From contig NZ_AP022321.1 in the NCBI RefSeq assembly GCF_013393365.1, forward strand, positions 1,150,001 to 1,214,000: a DNA stretch of 64,000 nt, read 5' to 3'. Positions 54,572 through 63,641 of this stretch are shown in pieces. Position 1 is the first letter of the stretch, and each line of letters begins with the position of its first letter. Position numbers and translations under genes: made by a program. The notes under the pieces were generated by a model. It saw only the letters and a list, made by a program, of their open reading frames with translations. It had not been told where the DNA came from and did not search any database. This stretch comes from Veillonella nakazawae (GTDB lineage: Bacteria > Bacillota > Negativicutes > Veillonellales > Veillonellaceae).

Positions 54572-55765
54572 TTACTCACCACAGAATTCTTTAGTTAAAG
54601 CTCCAAGAATTTCCATGCCTTTTGTAATTTCTTCTACTGTTGGTACTGTATAGCTCAAACGGAATGCATGTCCTTCCCCTGCTCCATCAGCTGCAAAGGC
54701 ACCACACTTAATAATCCCTATATTTCTGTCCATACATGCTTCGAAGAATTCATCACAATTTACATCCTCAGGCATCGTCATCCATGCGAACATACCACCA
54801 GTAGGCTGTGTTAACTTAACCTTAGAGCTTGCATACTTGTTAAAAGCATTTAACAAGGCATCACATTTTGTTTTATAAACTTTACGTACATTTTCCAAAT
54901 GTGCGTCGTAATCGATTGTATCGAGCACTTTAGCTACCACTTTTTGCGTAACTAATGGCATTTGCCCTGCTGTATTATTTTTTAATGCTTGAATAGCTTC
55001 AATAACTTTAGCTGGGCCAAATAAGAAACCTACACGCAAACCAGCAGATAATGTCTTTGAATACGAACCTGCATAGAGAACACGATTTTCGGTATCAAAA
55101 GATTTAAATGTTGGAATGTATTCACCAGCAAAACGAATTTCACCATATGGATCATCTTCATAGATGAATAAATCATATTTAGAGGCAATAGCGTAAATTT
55201 CTTTACGGCGTTCCAATGGCATTGTAATACCTGTAGGATTTTGGAAATTCGGAATGAGATAAATATATTTACCCTTACCAGACTGAGCGGCTTTTTCTAA
55301 TTCACTAGGAATCATGCCGTACTCATCAGTCTTAATACCTAATGCTTTACCGCCCATGTTGCGTACAGAATTGATAGCACTTGTGAAAGTAAATTCATCC
55401 ATGTATACTTCGTCGCCAGGTTCCAATACAGTAATTGGCACAAGACCTAATAATTGACCTGCACCATTAGAAATAATAAGGCCTTGTCCTTCTGGATTCA
55501 TCTTATGTGCTTTTACAAGACGATCTAATGTCAATTCTGCTAAACGTGCATCACCTTGCATTGGGCCATATTGTAATAAACTCATGGGATTAGAGTGAAC
55601 CACTTCATCGAATGCCTTTTCAATGATTTCCACAGGAATCGCTTCTGGCGCTGGATTGCCAATACCAAAGCTGATAAAACCTTCTACGCCAACACCACGT
55701 TCAAATACTTCGCGAATAAAATTTGGACCTTTTAAAGTGACACGTTCAGGAAGAGAAAAGCTCAT
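54572..55765 (-). CDS. PLP-dependent aminotransferase, class I/II (LysN/aromatic-type)
   Basis: 397 residues. Fold-type I aminotransferase with NFQNPTGITMPLERR, the ED-DPYGEIRF aspartate, and the PLP lysine in AGSYSKTLSAGLRVGF. The overall pattern resembles the aminotransferase part of MocR/2-aminoadipate aminotransferases but has no DNA-binding domain. Likely acts on an aromatic or branched amino acid. Encoded between a TVP38 protein and the Mrp-like gene. Precise substrate unknown. Confidence 0.88.
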   Translation of the reverse strand: MSFSLPERVTLKGPNFIREVFERGVGVEGFISFGIGNPAPEAIPVEIIEKAFDEVVHSNPMSLLQYGPMQGDARLAELTLDRLVKAHKMNPEGQGLIISNGAGQLLGLVPITVLEPGDEVYMDEFTFTSAINSVRNMGGKALGIKTDEYGMIPSELEKAAQSGKGKYIYLIPNFQNPTGITMPLERRKEIYAIASKYDLFIYEDDPYGEIRFAGEYIPTFKSFDTENRVLYAGSYSKTLSAGLRVGFLFGPAKVIEAIQALKNNTAGQMPLVTQKVVAKVLDTIDYDAHLENVRKVYKTKCDALLNAFNKYASSKVKLTQPTGGMFAWMTMPEDVNCDEFFEACMDRNIGIIKCGAFAADGAGEGHAFRLSYTVPTVEEITKGMEILGALTKEFCGE

Positions 55766-55817
55766 ACTATCGCCTCTTTCATATATACTAAGTTAAAAAT
55801 ATTACTACGTTAAAAAA

Positions 55818-56555
55818 TTACGCATTAGGATCATGTTCTTGTTCAGCATTCTTCTTATTAATATAGTTCTTATATACTTTCCAAAGAATGAAGTATACAA
55901 CACCTGCAACAAGAACAATAATTCCTAATCGCCCCATATTCTCTTGGAAATTTACAATATCTGTACCGATAGCTACTTCAAGAGCTGTAGATGGGAACTT
56001 ACCAATTAAATTTGCTAAGATGTAGTCTCTCGGTTTAATCTTACTAATAGCACCTAGGGCCGTAATAACACCAGATGGAAAATATGGTAAGGATCGTGCA
56101 AATAACATGACCACAAAACCGTTTTTACCAGAGAAATCATCTACTTTCATCAATACTGTACTCTTAGCAATAAGCTTATCCGCCGTATCACGCAAGAAGT
56201 AACGCATAATGTAAAAGCTAATGACTACACCAATTGTTTCTGCAAGCCAAGAAATAATGATCCCTGGCCACATACCGAATACTAAACCATTTGCTGTAGA
56301 TATAAAGATAGATGGCAAGAACCCAACAGCATTAACAAAAATATCGAGAAGCATACTTACGACCATGGCCATAGGGCCAAAACCTTGAATATACTCTGCT
56401 ATTTCATCCATGGATCCACTCGTCGCTAAATGCCACATTGTAGGATAAAATGTAGGATCTACTATATTGATGGCAATTAATAGAATGACAAAACCAATGC
56501 CTGCTATTAACTGTACCCAACCTTCACCAGAAGGCTTTAATTTTTTTGTACTCAT
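55818..56555 (-). CDS. TVP38/TMEM64 (VTT-domain) membrane protein
   Basis: 245 residues, five to six hydrophobic segments. The VTT signature is seen as FVNAVGFLPSIFISTANGLVFGMWPGIIISWLAETIG and FARSLPYFPSGVITALGAISKIKPRDYILANLIGKFPST. Proteins of this family are related to DedA and are linked to lipid or membrane transport; a specific function is not known. It is divergent from the thioesterase gene, with the 51-bp repeats between. Confidence 0.88.
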   Translation of the reverse strand: MSTKKLKPSGEGWVQLIAGIGFVILLIAINIVDPTFYPTMWHLATSGSMDEIAEYIQGFGPMAMVVSMLLDIFVNAVGFLPSIFISTANGLVFGMWPGIIISWLAETIGVVISFYIMRYFLRDTADKLIAKSTVLMKVDDFSGKNGFVVMLFARSLPYFPSGVITALGAISKIKPRDYILANLIGKFPSTALEVAIGTDIVNFQENMGRLGIIVLVAGVVYFILWKVYKNYINKKNAEQEHDPNA

Positions 56556-56644
56556 ATATACCTCGTTTTATAAAAAACTAGTTCTATTATATCACGGATT
56601 CTATAGAACTGTTATAGGTAAGAACCTAAACATTCTATTTATCT

Positions 56645-56817
56645 AATTACTACCAGTCTAAAATATTATCATTAGAACTTTCATATGTTATTTTTAATTA
56701 CTACCCGTTAAAATATTACCATTCATACTTTTATATGCTATTTTTCAATTACCACCAGTTAAAAATATTAGGACTATAAGTTATATAGGCTAGTTTTATA
56801 GATACTACCAGTTAAAA
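56645..56817. repeat. 51-bp degenerate tandem repeats containing palindrome half-sites
   Basis: Units start at about 56645, 56696, 56747 and 56799 (periods 51, 51, 52). Each begins with a variant of AATTACTACCAGTTAAAATATTA, one arm of the dispersed palindrome, followed by a more variable AT-rich part with TATGTTATTTTT-like ends. The last unit becomes the left arm of the full palindrome. Confidence 0.75.
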
Positions 56818-56848
56818 ATAATTACTTTTAACTGGTAGTATCTATAAA
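56795..56848. repeat. Dispersed palindrome, copy B (23-bp arms)
   Basis: Arms at 56795-56817 and 56826-56848 are perfectly complementary, with loop ATAATTAC. The inner 17 bp of the arms (GATACTACCAGTTAAAA and complement) are the same as in copy A at 25391-25432, though the loops differ. It lies in the divergent region between the TVP38 gene and the thioesterase gene. Confidence 0.85.
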
Positions 56849-56935
56849 ATATGTATAATTACATTAGCATAAAAATTATCGAAAGATGTATAATACTATT
56901 ATAACGAGAATATTCTTAATGAAAGAAGGTATATT

Positions 56936-57328
56936 ATGGTATCAGCAGGTCAAACAGCTACAGCGACTGTAACAGTTACAGAATCTAATATTGCTAAAAC
57001 AATGAAATCCGGTTCTTTAGAGGTCTTTGCCACACCAGCTATGTGTGCATTAATGGAAGAAGCAGCACAAGCAGCAGTACAACCATATTTAGAAGATGGC
57101 GAAGGCAATGTAGGTATCGCTCTATCCATTACTCATGAGGCCCCTACTCCACTTGGTGCAACAGTAACTGCTAAAGCTACAGTTAGTGCTGTAGAAGGAC
57201 GTAAAATAACCTTTGATATTGAAGCATCTGACGGCGTTGGTATCATTGGTCGAGGAACTCATGAACGATTTGTTATTAATAACGAAAAATTCATGGCTAA
57301 AGTAGTAAGTCGTGCAAAATCTAACTAA
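56936..57328 (+). CDS. Hot-dog thioesterase, fluoroacetyl-CoA-specific (FlK)-like
   Basis: 130 residues, single hot-dog domain. The FlK-type active-site pattern is visible: VFATPAMCALMEEAA (Thr and Glu), then SITHEAPTPLG (His) and GRGTHERFVIN. Relatives hydrolyse acyl-CoA; most in gut and oral bacteria are of unknown substrate. The ATG follows GAAAGAAGG. Monocistronic, convergent with ilvE across a shared terminator. Confidence 0.88.
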   Translation: MVSAGQTATATVTVTESNIAKTMKSGSLEVFATPAMCALMEEAAQAAVQPYLEDGEGNVGIALSITHEAPTPLGATVTAKATVSAVEGRKITFDIEASDGVGIIGRGTHERFVINNEKFMAKVVSRAKSN

Positions 57329-57403
57329 TAACTAATTTAATAATAGTCTATAACTAATTTTACAATACCCTAATCTCTAATTTAACATAACAAAATAAGA
57401 CAA

Positions 57404-57435
57404 AAATGGCATCTATCCAACGATAGATGCCATTT
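57404..57435. terminator. Bidirectional terminator between the thioesterase gene and ilvE
   Basis: AAATGGCATCTATC (57404-57417) pairs perfectly with GATAGATGCCATTT (57422-57435), loop CAAC; A-rich on the left, T-rich on the right. Confidence 0.85.
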
Positions 57436-57484
57436 CTATTTACCTGTTAAATTATATAATCTACTACATTAATCTATTAAAAGA

Positions 57485-58507
57485 TTAGCAAATTTTAACT
57501 ACCCAGCCTTCAGGAGCTTCAATTTCACCATGTTGAATGCCAAGTAATGTGTCATATAATTTTTTAGTGATAGGCCCCATATCATCCATACCAGCTGGTA
57601 CATTAATAGTACCTTCTGGAGTATCGATTTGACCTACTGGAGAAATAACAGCTGCTGTACCACAAAGACCAATTTCAGCAAAGTCTTTTAATTCATCTTT
57701 ATGAACAGGGCGATTTTCTACAGTCATACCAAGGTAGTGTTCTGCTACATACATCAAAGAACGACGTGTAATGGATGGCAAGATACTATCGGATTTAGGT
57801 GTTACTAATTTACCATCTTTAGTGATGAAGATAAAGTTAGCGCCACCAGTTTCTTCTACATATGTACGAGTAGCCGCATCAAGGTACATGTTTTCTGCAT
57901 AACCTTTGTTATGAGCATCAGTGATAGCATATAAACTCATCGCATAATTCAAACCAGCTTTAATATGGCCAGTACCATGAGGAGCTGCACGATCAAAATC
58001 AGTGATACGAATTTTGATTGGTTTAGCGCCACCTTTGAAGTAAGGGCCTACTGGTGTAGTAAATACACGGAATTGATATTCATCTGCAGGTTTTACACCG
58101 ATAACGGAGTTTGTACCCATCATGTATGGACGAATATAAAGACTTGCACCATGACCATAAGGAGGAACAAAGTCTTTGTTTGCTTTTACAACTTCTTTTA
58201 CAGCTTCAAGGAAACGACCTTCAGGTAATGTAGGCATTACAAGGCGTTCACAAGATTGATTCAAACGAACTGCATTCAAATCTGGACGGAAGCATACGAT
58301 GTGACCATCTTTAGTGTAGTATGCTTTCAAACCTTCAAAGACAGTTTGAGCGTATTGGAATACACCAGCACATTCATTAAGAACAACGTTAGCATCAGTA
58401 ATTAATCCGCCTTCGTCCCATTTACCATCTTTATATGTAGTCAAATAACGGTAGTCGGTTTCTACATAACCAAAACCGAGATTATCCCAATCGATATTCT
58501 TGCTCAT
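57485..58507 (-). CDS. ilvE: Branched-chain amino-acid aminotransferase
   Basis: 340 residues from the ATG at 58507 (MSKNIDWDN), which follows GGAGG. Fold-type IV aminotransferase, with the PLP lysine in GTGHIKAGLNYAMS, LDAATRTYVEETGGANFIFI and GTAAVISPVGQI. It transfers the amino group to the branched-chain 2-oxo acids in the last step of valine, leucine and isoleucine synthesis or the first of their breakdown. Single gene here; no leader peptide or T-box is seen. Confidence 0.94.
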   Translation of the reverse strand: MSKNIDWDNLGFGYVETDYRYLTTYKDGKWDEGGLITDANVVLNECAGVFQYAQTVFEGLKAYYTKDGHIVCFRPDLNAVRLNQSCERLVMPTLPEGRFLEAVKEVVKANKDFVPPYGHGASLYIRPYMMGTNSVIGVKPADEYQFRVFTTPVGPYFKGGAKPIKIRITDFDRAAPHGTGHIKAGLNYAMSLYAITDAHNKGYAENMYLDAATRTYVEETGGANFIFITKDGKLVTPKSDSILPSITRRSLMYVAEHYLGMTVENRPVHKDELKDFAEIGLCGTAAVISPVGQIDTPEGTINVPAGMDDMGPITKKLYDTLLGIQHGEIEAPEGWVVKIC

Positions 58508-58656
58508 AACAATTACCTCCATGCTTATTAATATACTTATAATCTTAACACTATGAGCAAGTTATTTCAACATATTCTATAGAGAACAGAAATTAGACAT
58601 GTAATAAGTTAAGTATACTTAAGTACAAAATATAGAATACCACTTATTTTGATGCC

Positions 58657-59880
58657 TTATAAATCATATGGATCATCATATCTATAACGATTGGTATCAT
58701 AAATAATCTCTATGTCTTTATCTATAATAAATTTAGTTCGTTTCAAATCATAAGGTACGTCGTAACGCGTATGATATGAAATAGATTCTACACGACCAGT
58801 ACGAACCGCATTATCGAATCCAAACGGAACTTTTACAATATCCCCTTCATATATATCATTTCTATCAGTACGATAATAAAATTCCTGGTTTATCTTAAAA
58901 ATATATACTGAACAATACGTATAAATCCTCCTATCAGATGTATGATTTGATTGTAAAAACTCTTGTAAAGATTTATCTCTTGTATGAGCATGTATAAAAT
59001 TAATTAGATTTTTATACCAAGTGGGCACATACTGATCAGTTATATTCCCTATAAACAATGTATCTTCTTTATGCGCCCATTTAATACGTACTGTTACTAT
59101 ACCACCACGAGCAGGGTCTCTATCAAGGTCATGACTTTTACTAAGACTAAAAGAATCTAGACTATATAGCGTTTCGCCAATGTGAAAGTCAATATCTTGC
59201 TTCAATTGATGAATCATTTGATTATCTACATACTCGCTATGACTATGGCTAGAGTGACCAAATTGCTTACTATTACAATCAATGGAAATAGACGGCTCAT
59301 TCCAATTAAAATTCAATGTATTTACGTCACCATATTCTTGGTACATATTTTTTTGCACTTCAATATGAATCTCTTGAATTCTATCTTTTTCTCGATTTCC
59401 ATCAAATAAAAGTAATGTAGGCATACCTAGGATTTGTCTGAATAGTATAGACATGGCCCTCAGGGTATTATCAAAAGGAAATTCATATATAAATTCCTGA
59501 TCCTCAGTGTTGATGAGATGCACTTGGACAGCACACTCATCCTCATCATATAGGTCAATATCATCGGAAAATCTAAGTCCCATAAGCTCTAATAGATATT
59601 GTTTTTTTGATTCGTCAATTGAGTACTCCTTAGTAGTTAAGGATTCTATTTTCCCCTCTACAGGTTTCGAGATATGCTCCCATTTAATGCCATAGGTAAC
59701 ACTAATAGCTTCCTTAATAGAAATATGTTGTATCTCTCCAATACAGTAATCTTTACGATTTAATTTTACTTCGCTTGGAACGCCATCTGGTAAATCACCA
59801 TACCAGCTACCCGTACTTATAATGTCACAAGATACTACGGTACCTATAAATTTATCTGTCACATTTCTATGCATATACAT
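58657..59880 (-). CDS. Uncharacterised protein, 407 residues, with a C-terminal PriA-like beta segment
   Basis: The start at 59880 (MYMHRNVTD) is set by AAAGGAGG 8 bases upstream. I do not recognise the main part. It is soluble, acidic and rich in I, D, Y and H, with a histidine/serine patch near residue 215 (GHSSHSHSEY). Residues about 335-395 (TYCSVYIFKINQEFYYRTDRNDIYEGDIVKVPFG and the following RTGRVESI) resemble the N-terminal DNA-binding barrel of PriA. Single gene between ilvE and a FAH-family gene, each with separate signals. Function unknown. Confidence 0.75.
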   Translation of the reverse strand: MYMHRNVTDKFIGTVVSCDIISTGSWYGDLPDGVPSEVKLNRKDYCIGEIQHISIKEAISVTYGIKWEHISKPVEGKIESLTTKEYSIDESKKQYLLELMGLRFSDDIDLYDEDECAVQVHLINTEDQEFIYEFPFDNTLRAMSILFRQILGMPTLLLFDGNREKDRIQEIHIEVQKNMYQEYGDVNTLNFNWNEPSISIDCNSKQFGHSSHSHSEYVDNQMIHQLKQDIDFHIGETLYSLDSFSLSKSHDLDRDPARGGIVTVRIKWAHKEDTLFIGNITDQYVPTWYKNLINFIHAHTRDKSLQEFLQSNHTSDRRIYTYCSVYIFKINQEFYYRTDRNDIYEGDIVKVPFGFDNAVRTGRVESISYHTRYDVPYDLKRTKFIIDKDIEIIYDTNRYRYDDPYDL

Positions 59881-60038
59881 AGGAACTCCTCCTTTTATTA
59901 CTTTGTTTAAATATAACAAACAGGATGTGACAAAAATGCCTCTATATAATTATTTCGTCAAAAATATTCTTTACATACCGATTTATACTATAATTAACTT
60001 ACAATATATGTATCTTATCTCTTAAGGAGGTATCTCTC

Positions 60039-60704
60039 ATGAAAGAATCTACTAACCGTACCCTAATTACTAATCCCAAAAACATTATCTGTATCGGTTT
60101 AAACTATGCAGACCATATAGAGGAAACTAGTCTTGCTACACATGATTTTCCAGAAATCTTTATGAAAACATCTAATGCATTGGCATCACATCAAGATATA
60201 GTTCCCATTCAAGATGAAAACCTTCATTATGATTACGAAGGCGAGCTCGTCATTGTTATTGGTAAGGCGGGTAAAAATATATCTCGCGACCAAGCTAAAG
60301 AACATATCTTAGGATATACCATAGGTAATGATGTATCAGCTCGAACCTTACAATTTAGAGGCTCCCAATGGATTCTCGGCAAATCACTAGATAACTTTGC
60401 CCCTATCGGTCCTACTATTGTCTCTCCAGATGATTTTGATTTTGACAATGCCACTATTACTACAACAGTAAATGGTGAAATACGTCAACAAGCCAAATTA
60501 CAACAAATGATGTTTAAACCGGACGCGATTATCGAATTTGTATCCCAGTTTATTACACTACAGGAAGGTGACATTATCTTTACCGGTACACCTAGTGGTG
60601 TTGTACTTGGTAAAAATGAAAAACGATATGGTTGGTTAAAATCAGGAGATACCGTATCTATATCGATTAGTGGCATTGGTACCTTAGTAAATCAATTTAA
60701 ATAG
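60039..60704 (+). CDS. Fumarylacetoacetate hydrolase (FAH) family protein
   Basis: 221 residues. FAH fold: IICIGLNYADHIEE, FMKTSNALASHQD, YDYEGELVIVIGKAG (metal-binding glutamates), GYTIGNDVSAR and GDIIFTGTPSGV. The small one-domain members hydrolyse acylpyruvates or decarboxylate oxaloacetate; which applies here is unclear. An oxaloacetate role would fit the carboxylate metabolism around it. ATG preceded by AAGGAGG. Ends at a hairpin terminator. Confidence 0.9.
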   Translation: MKESTNRTLITNPKNIICIGLNYADHIEETSLATHDFPEIFMKTSNALASHQDIVPIQDENLHYDYEGELVIVIGKAGKNISRDQAKEHILGYTIGNDVSARTLQFRGSQWILGKSLDNFAPIGPTIVSPDDFDFDNATITTTVNGEIRQQAKLQQMMFKPDAIIEFVSQFITLQEGDIIFTGTPSGVVLGKNEKRYGWLKSGDTVSISISGIGTLVNQFK

Positions 60705-60722
60705 TCCCACCTATATATACTA

Positions 60723-60775
60723 AAAGAGATTACCTATGATGTGTCTATCCATCATGAGTAATCTCTTTCTTCTTT
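60723..60775 (+). terminator. Terminator of the FAH-family gene
   Basis: AAAGAGATTAC (60723-60733) pairs with GTAATCTCTTT (60758-60768); followed by CTTCTTTTTCT. Confidence 0.75.
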
Positions 60776-60818
60776 TTCTATAAGTCTATTTAAATATGAT
60801 TTTACAATCTAATATGTA

Positions 60819-61316
60819 CTATTTATGTTTCGCTTCAAGATCAAGCATGTATTTCTTGCGTTCAATACCGCCAGCATAGCCAGTTAATTTTCCATTACTA
60901 CCAATCACACGATGACATGGAATGATAATAGATATAGGATTATGTCCTACGGCACCTCCTACTGCTTGGGCAGACATCCTATCTTTTCCTTGCTGTTTTG
61001 CAATCTCTTTACCTATATCTCCATATGTTGTAGTTTTACCATAAGGTATGGTTTGTAATATAGACCATACAGACTTACGGAACTCTGTCCCCTCTAACTG
61101 AATCGGTGGTGTAATAAAAGGCTTTTTACCATTAAAGTATTGGTCTAGCCACATAATAGTTACTTCAAATGGACCTGTTAGTTGCTCTATATACTCCGCA
61201 TCATCATAACTTGGTGCATAATCTTCATCGATAAAAAATAAATCTGTTAAGTATGATAATGTACCAAGCATAATCATAGTTCCTAATGGGCTTTCATAGG
61301 TGTATTTATAATTCAT
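60819..61316 (-). CDS. ogt: Methylated-DNA-protein-cysteine methyltransferase
   Basis: 165 residues. The active-site PCHRVIGSNGKLTGYAGGIERK contains the acceptor cysteine; RKSVWSILQTIPYGKTTTYGDIG is the DNA-binding helix region. It removes alkyl groups from O6 of guanine and is consumed in the reaction. Only the Ogt/Ada-C part is present, with no AdaA domain. It may share a transcript with no one; the next gene upstream is 138 bp away. Confidence 0.94.
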   Translation of the reverse strand: MNYKYTYESPLGTMIMLGTLSYLTDLFFIDEDYAPSYDDAEYIEQLTGPFEVTIMWLDQYFNGKKPFITPPIQLEGTEFRKSVWSILQTIPYGKTTTYGDIGKEIAKQQGKDRMSAQAVGGAVGHNPISIIIPCHRVIGSNGKLTGYAGGIERKKYMLDLEAKHK

Positions 61317-61453
61317 AGTACATTATCTCCTTCTTAAACTAACCAATCATTCATAACTTTTTGTAAGTCATATTAAATGATACAGTATTTTTATGAATTT
61401 CAAAAGGTTTAGGTTCCTATTCTCTATTAATGGGTACATATAAAGTATCTATA

Positions 61454-62233
61454 TTATGATAATAATTTGTTGTAGATATCATAATCTATATCCTTAAATA
61501 CATTAAATACCACTTGTATTTTACTATTTGTTTCTTTTAAATACGTTCGTACCGTATCTATGGCAATCTGTGCTGCTTCTTCATTAGGGAATCTAAATTC
61601 ACCAGTAGAAATACAACAGAATGCAATGGAGCGTAAGTTATAAGCATTAGCTAACTTTAAACAGGATTGATAGCAAGAAGCTAATTCAATTCTTTCCTTA
61701 TCTGTTACACTTTCATAAATAATAGGACCTACCGTATGAAGTACATGCTTTGCGGGCAAATTATACCCATAGGTCATACGAGCCACACCCGTTTTTTCAG
61801 GCATCTCCATATACTCAGTCATTCTAGCACATTCCATGCGAAGCTCTATACCAGCAAAGGTATGGATTTCATTATCGATACACTTATGATTTGGAGCAAA
61901 ACATCCGAGCAATTTATTATTGGCTGCATTTACAATTGCATCTACAGATAATCGAGTAATATCTCCTTGCCACAAATAAATCTGAGGCTCTCGCTCTTCC
62001 ATATCACTAATCGTTACGATTCCCTTTTCATGGGACAATATATTTAAATATTCAGACTCTATCTTCATCCATTCAAGAGGCATTCCACCAGCAGGACGAA
62101 TATTACATAAAGATCTAAAGAGAGTAAATTGCTCTTCTTCATTCATAGGGATATCTATATGTTCGTTATGCCGCTCATTGTATTCTGCTACTAAGCCTTC
62201 AACCAAATAGCGTAACCGTTCTTGCTCTGTCAT
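61454..62233 (-). CDS. Macrodomain protein-ADP-ribose hydrolase, zinc-dependent type
   Basis: 259 residues. An N-terminal extension (about 1-85) precedes a macrodomain with VDAIVNAANNKLLGCFAPNHKCIDNEIHTFAG, where GCFAP-x-H-x-CIDN gives the Cys-His-Cys zinc set of Zn-macrodomains; later motifs GVARMTYGYNLPAKHVLHTVGP and STGEFRFPNEEAAQIA complete the ADP-ribose pocket. Family members remove ADP-ribose from proteins. Relatives are often paired with a SirTM sirtuin and lipoate genes; none are adjacent here. Family firm, target unknown. Confidence 0.9.
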   Translation of the reverse strand: MTEQERLRYLVEGLVAEYNERHNEHIDIPMNEEEQFTLFRSLCNIRPAGGMPLEWMKIESEYLNILSHEKGIVTISDMEEREPQIYLWQGDITRLSVDAIVNAANNKLLGCFAPNHKCIDNEIHTFAGIELRMECARMTEYMEMPEKTGVARMTYGYNLPAKHVLHTVGPIIYESVTDKERIELASCYQSCLKLANAYNLRSIAFCCISTGEFRFPNEEAAQIAIDTVRTYLKETNSKIQVVFNVFKDIDYDIYNKLLS

Positions 62234-62284
62234 ATGTAACTCCTTTTTTTATAGACTATACGTTCACCTAATATATAACAAAAA

Positions 62285-62314
62285 ACTGCTAGCACATATG
62301 TATATGCTAGCAGT
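62285..62314 (-). terminator. Hairpin between the exported ABM protein and the macrodomain gene
   Basis: ACTGCTAGCA (62285-62294) and TGCTAGCAGT (62305-62314) pair perfectly; the minus strand continues with TTTTTG, so it ends the transcript from the ABM-protein gene. Confidence 0.85.
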
Positions 62315-62354
62315 AACTTTACTGTGATTATATTATACTATATTATATTCAGTT

Positions 62355-63122
62355 TTAAGGTCTTACAAATGCTTGACCCCCATGGTTGACGAGGACATCC
62401 CCATCTAAAACCTTTGTGGTAACATTTTGTAAACTACCTTGGATTTGGCTCATCATGAATCGATAACCAGGACTATTTAAATGTTTTGTTAAGGCCTCTT
62501 GATCACTATAAATTTGGATAACATACCAATGATTTTTTACATTTCTTTCACGAAGCACATAACCAGCCTTATAACCCGCATCATCGCGTACGGCCCGTTC
62601 AATATCGAGTTGGTATTGACGTTGTACTGTGTCGATATCATTGCTATTAACAGTAAACTCTGTTAATGTCACTACTGCTTTACCATCATTGACAATGGAT
62701 AAAGCATCTTTTTTCTCAAACAATAGTACAGACTGTACGTCATACATTTTACGATTTGTTAATTTAGAACCTACTTCATTAACAAAGGCTTGATAATGAT
62801 CGGATTTGCGATGTGTTTCAATAGCAGCTAAATCTTTATAAATCTCTACTACATAAGACTCAGATGGATTGCCTTTTACATGCGCTACATCCATAGATAA
62901 TGTATTAGGTTCTTTCTCCATAGATGCTGTTAGATTAGCTACACCTACATTATTATATGTACCTTGTAACTCTGCTGGTACTTCGAATCGATACATATTG
63001 ACACTAGGTGCTGTATCTACAGATTGATCTCGTTCCATAACAAGAGCCGCAAAGGATGTACTAACACCTAATACAGCAATAGCAGATGTAATTATCATAC
63101 GTTTTAATAATGTTCTATTCAT
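62355..63122 (-). CDS. Exported protein with two ABM-like (antibiotic biosynthesis monooxygenase fold) domains
   Basis: 255 residues. A signal peptide (about 1-26, LLKRMIITSAIAVLGVSTSFAAL) predicts export to the periplasm or beyond. Two alpha-beta repeats follow: ESYVVEIYKDLAAIETHRKSDHYQAFVNEV and HWYVIQIYSDQEALTKHLNSPGYRFMMSQI, each with the ABM pattern. Most ABM proteins are cytoplasmic single domains involved in quinol oxidation or haem handling, so an exported two-domain form is unusual. It may be cotranscribed with the ProX-like gene 33 bp upstream. Function unknown. Confidence 0.8.
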   Translation of the reverse strand: MNRTLLKRMIITSAIAVLGVSTSFAALVMERDQSVDTAPSVNMYRFEVPAELQGTYNNVGVANLTASMEKEPNTLSMDVAHVKGNPSESYVVEIYKDLAAIETHRKSDHYQAFVNEVGSKLTNRKMYDVQSVLLFEKKDALSIVNDGKAVVTLTEFTVNSNDIDTVQRQYQLDIERAVRDDAGYKAGYVLRERNVKNHWYVIQIYSDQEALTKHLNSPGYRFMMSQIQGSLQNVTTKVLDGDVLVNHGGQAFVRP

Positions 63123-63155
63123 AGACGTTCTTAAATACTCCTAAGTACTTCAAGA

Positions 63156-63641
63156 TTACAATGTAATATATTCTACTATTGTACCATGTTCTTCAATAAG
63201 TTTAACTAAGTCTTTTCCCTGTAGCCATACGGTAGCATCATTTTGATTAGGATGTATACCGATTAGATTATCTTTATAATCCGCATCAATGTAGTAATGT
63301 ACCTTATGGTCTTCATCGTGGAGCAAACAGAATGGAGATACGTGACCTGGTTTAATCTTCAAAATATCCCATAGCTCTTCTTCGGAACCAAAGGAAATCT
63401 TTTTAAGCTTATGGTCCTTACGGAACTGCTTTAGATCCACACGCTTAGAACCACGAACGGTAATCAAATAATAATGTTCCCGTTTATGGTCTCGAATGAA
63501 TAAATTCTTTGCATCCCACTCAGGATATGGCAACTCTACATTGGGCTTATCATCCATACTAAATAACGGTACGTGATCCGTAATTTCAAAATCGATATGA
63601 TGGTCACGTAGGCAATCATATACGCCTTGTTTATCTAACAT
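63156..63641 (-). CDS. YbaK/ProX-family aminoacyl-tRNA deacylase (ProXp-ala/PrdX-like)
   Basis: 161 residues, the free-standing prolyl-tRNA editing domain. Typical blocks are KNLFIRDHKREHYYLITVRGSKRVDLKQFRK, GHVSPFCLLHDEDHKVHYYIDADYK and GIHPNQNDATVWLQGKDL. Members hydrolyse alanyl-tRNA(Pro) or similar mischarged tRNA. Start at ATG 63641, with AGAGGT upstream. Exact specificity not determined. Confidence 0.9.
   Translation of the reverse strand: MLDKQGVYDCLRDHHIDFEITDHVPLFSMDDKPNVELPYPEWDAKNLFIRDHKREHYYLITVRGSKRVDLKQFRKDHKLKKISFGSEEELWDILKIKPGHVSPFCLLHDEDHKVHYYIDADYKDNLIGIHPNQNDATVWLQGKDLVKLIEEHGTIVEYITL

Noticed and set aside
56645..56848. CRISPR-like array
   Set aside because: The units are degenerate, spacers are not distinct from repeats, the period is uniform, and no cas genes are near.
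58508..58656. T-box or leader peptide upstream of ilvE
   Set aside because: No T-box sequence, specifier-loop structure, terminator hairpin or run of branched-chain codons is visible.
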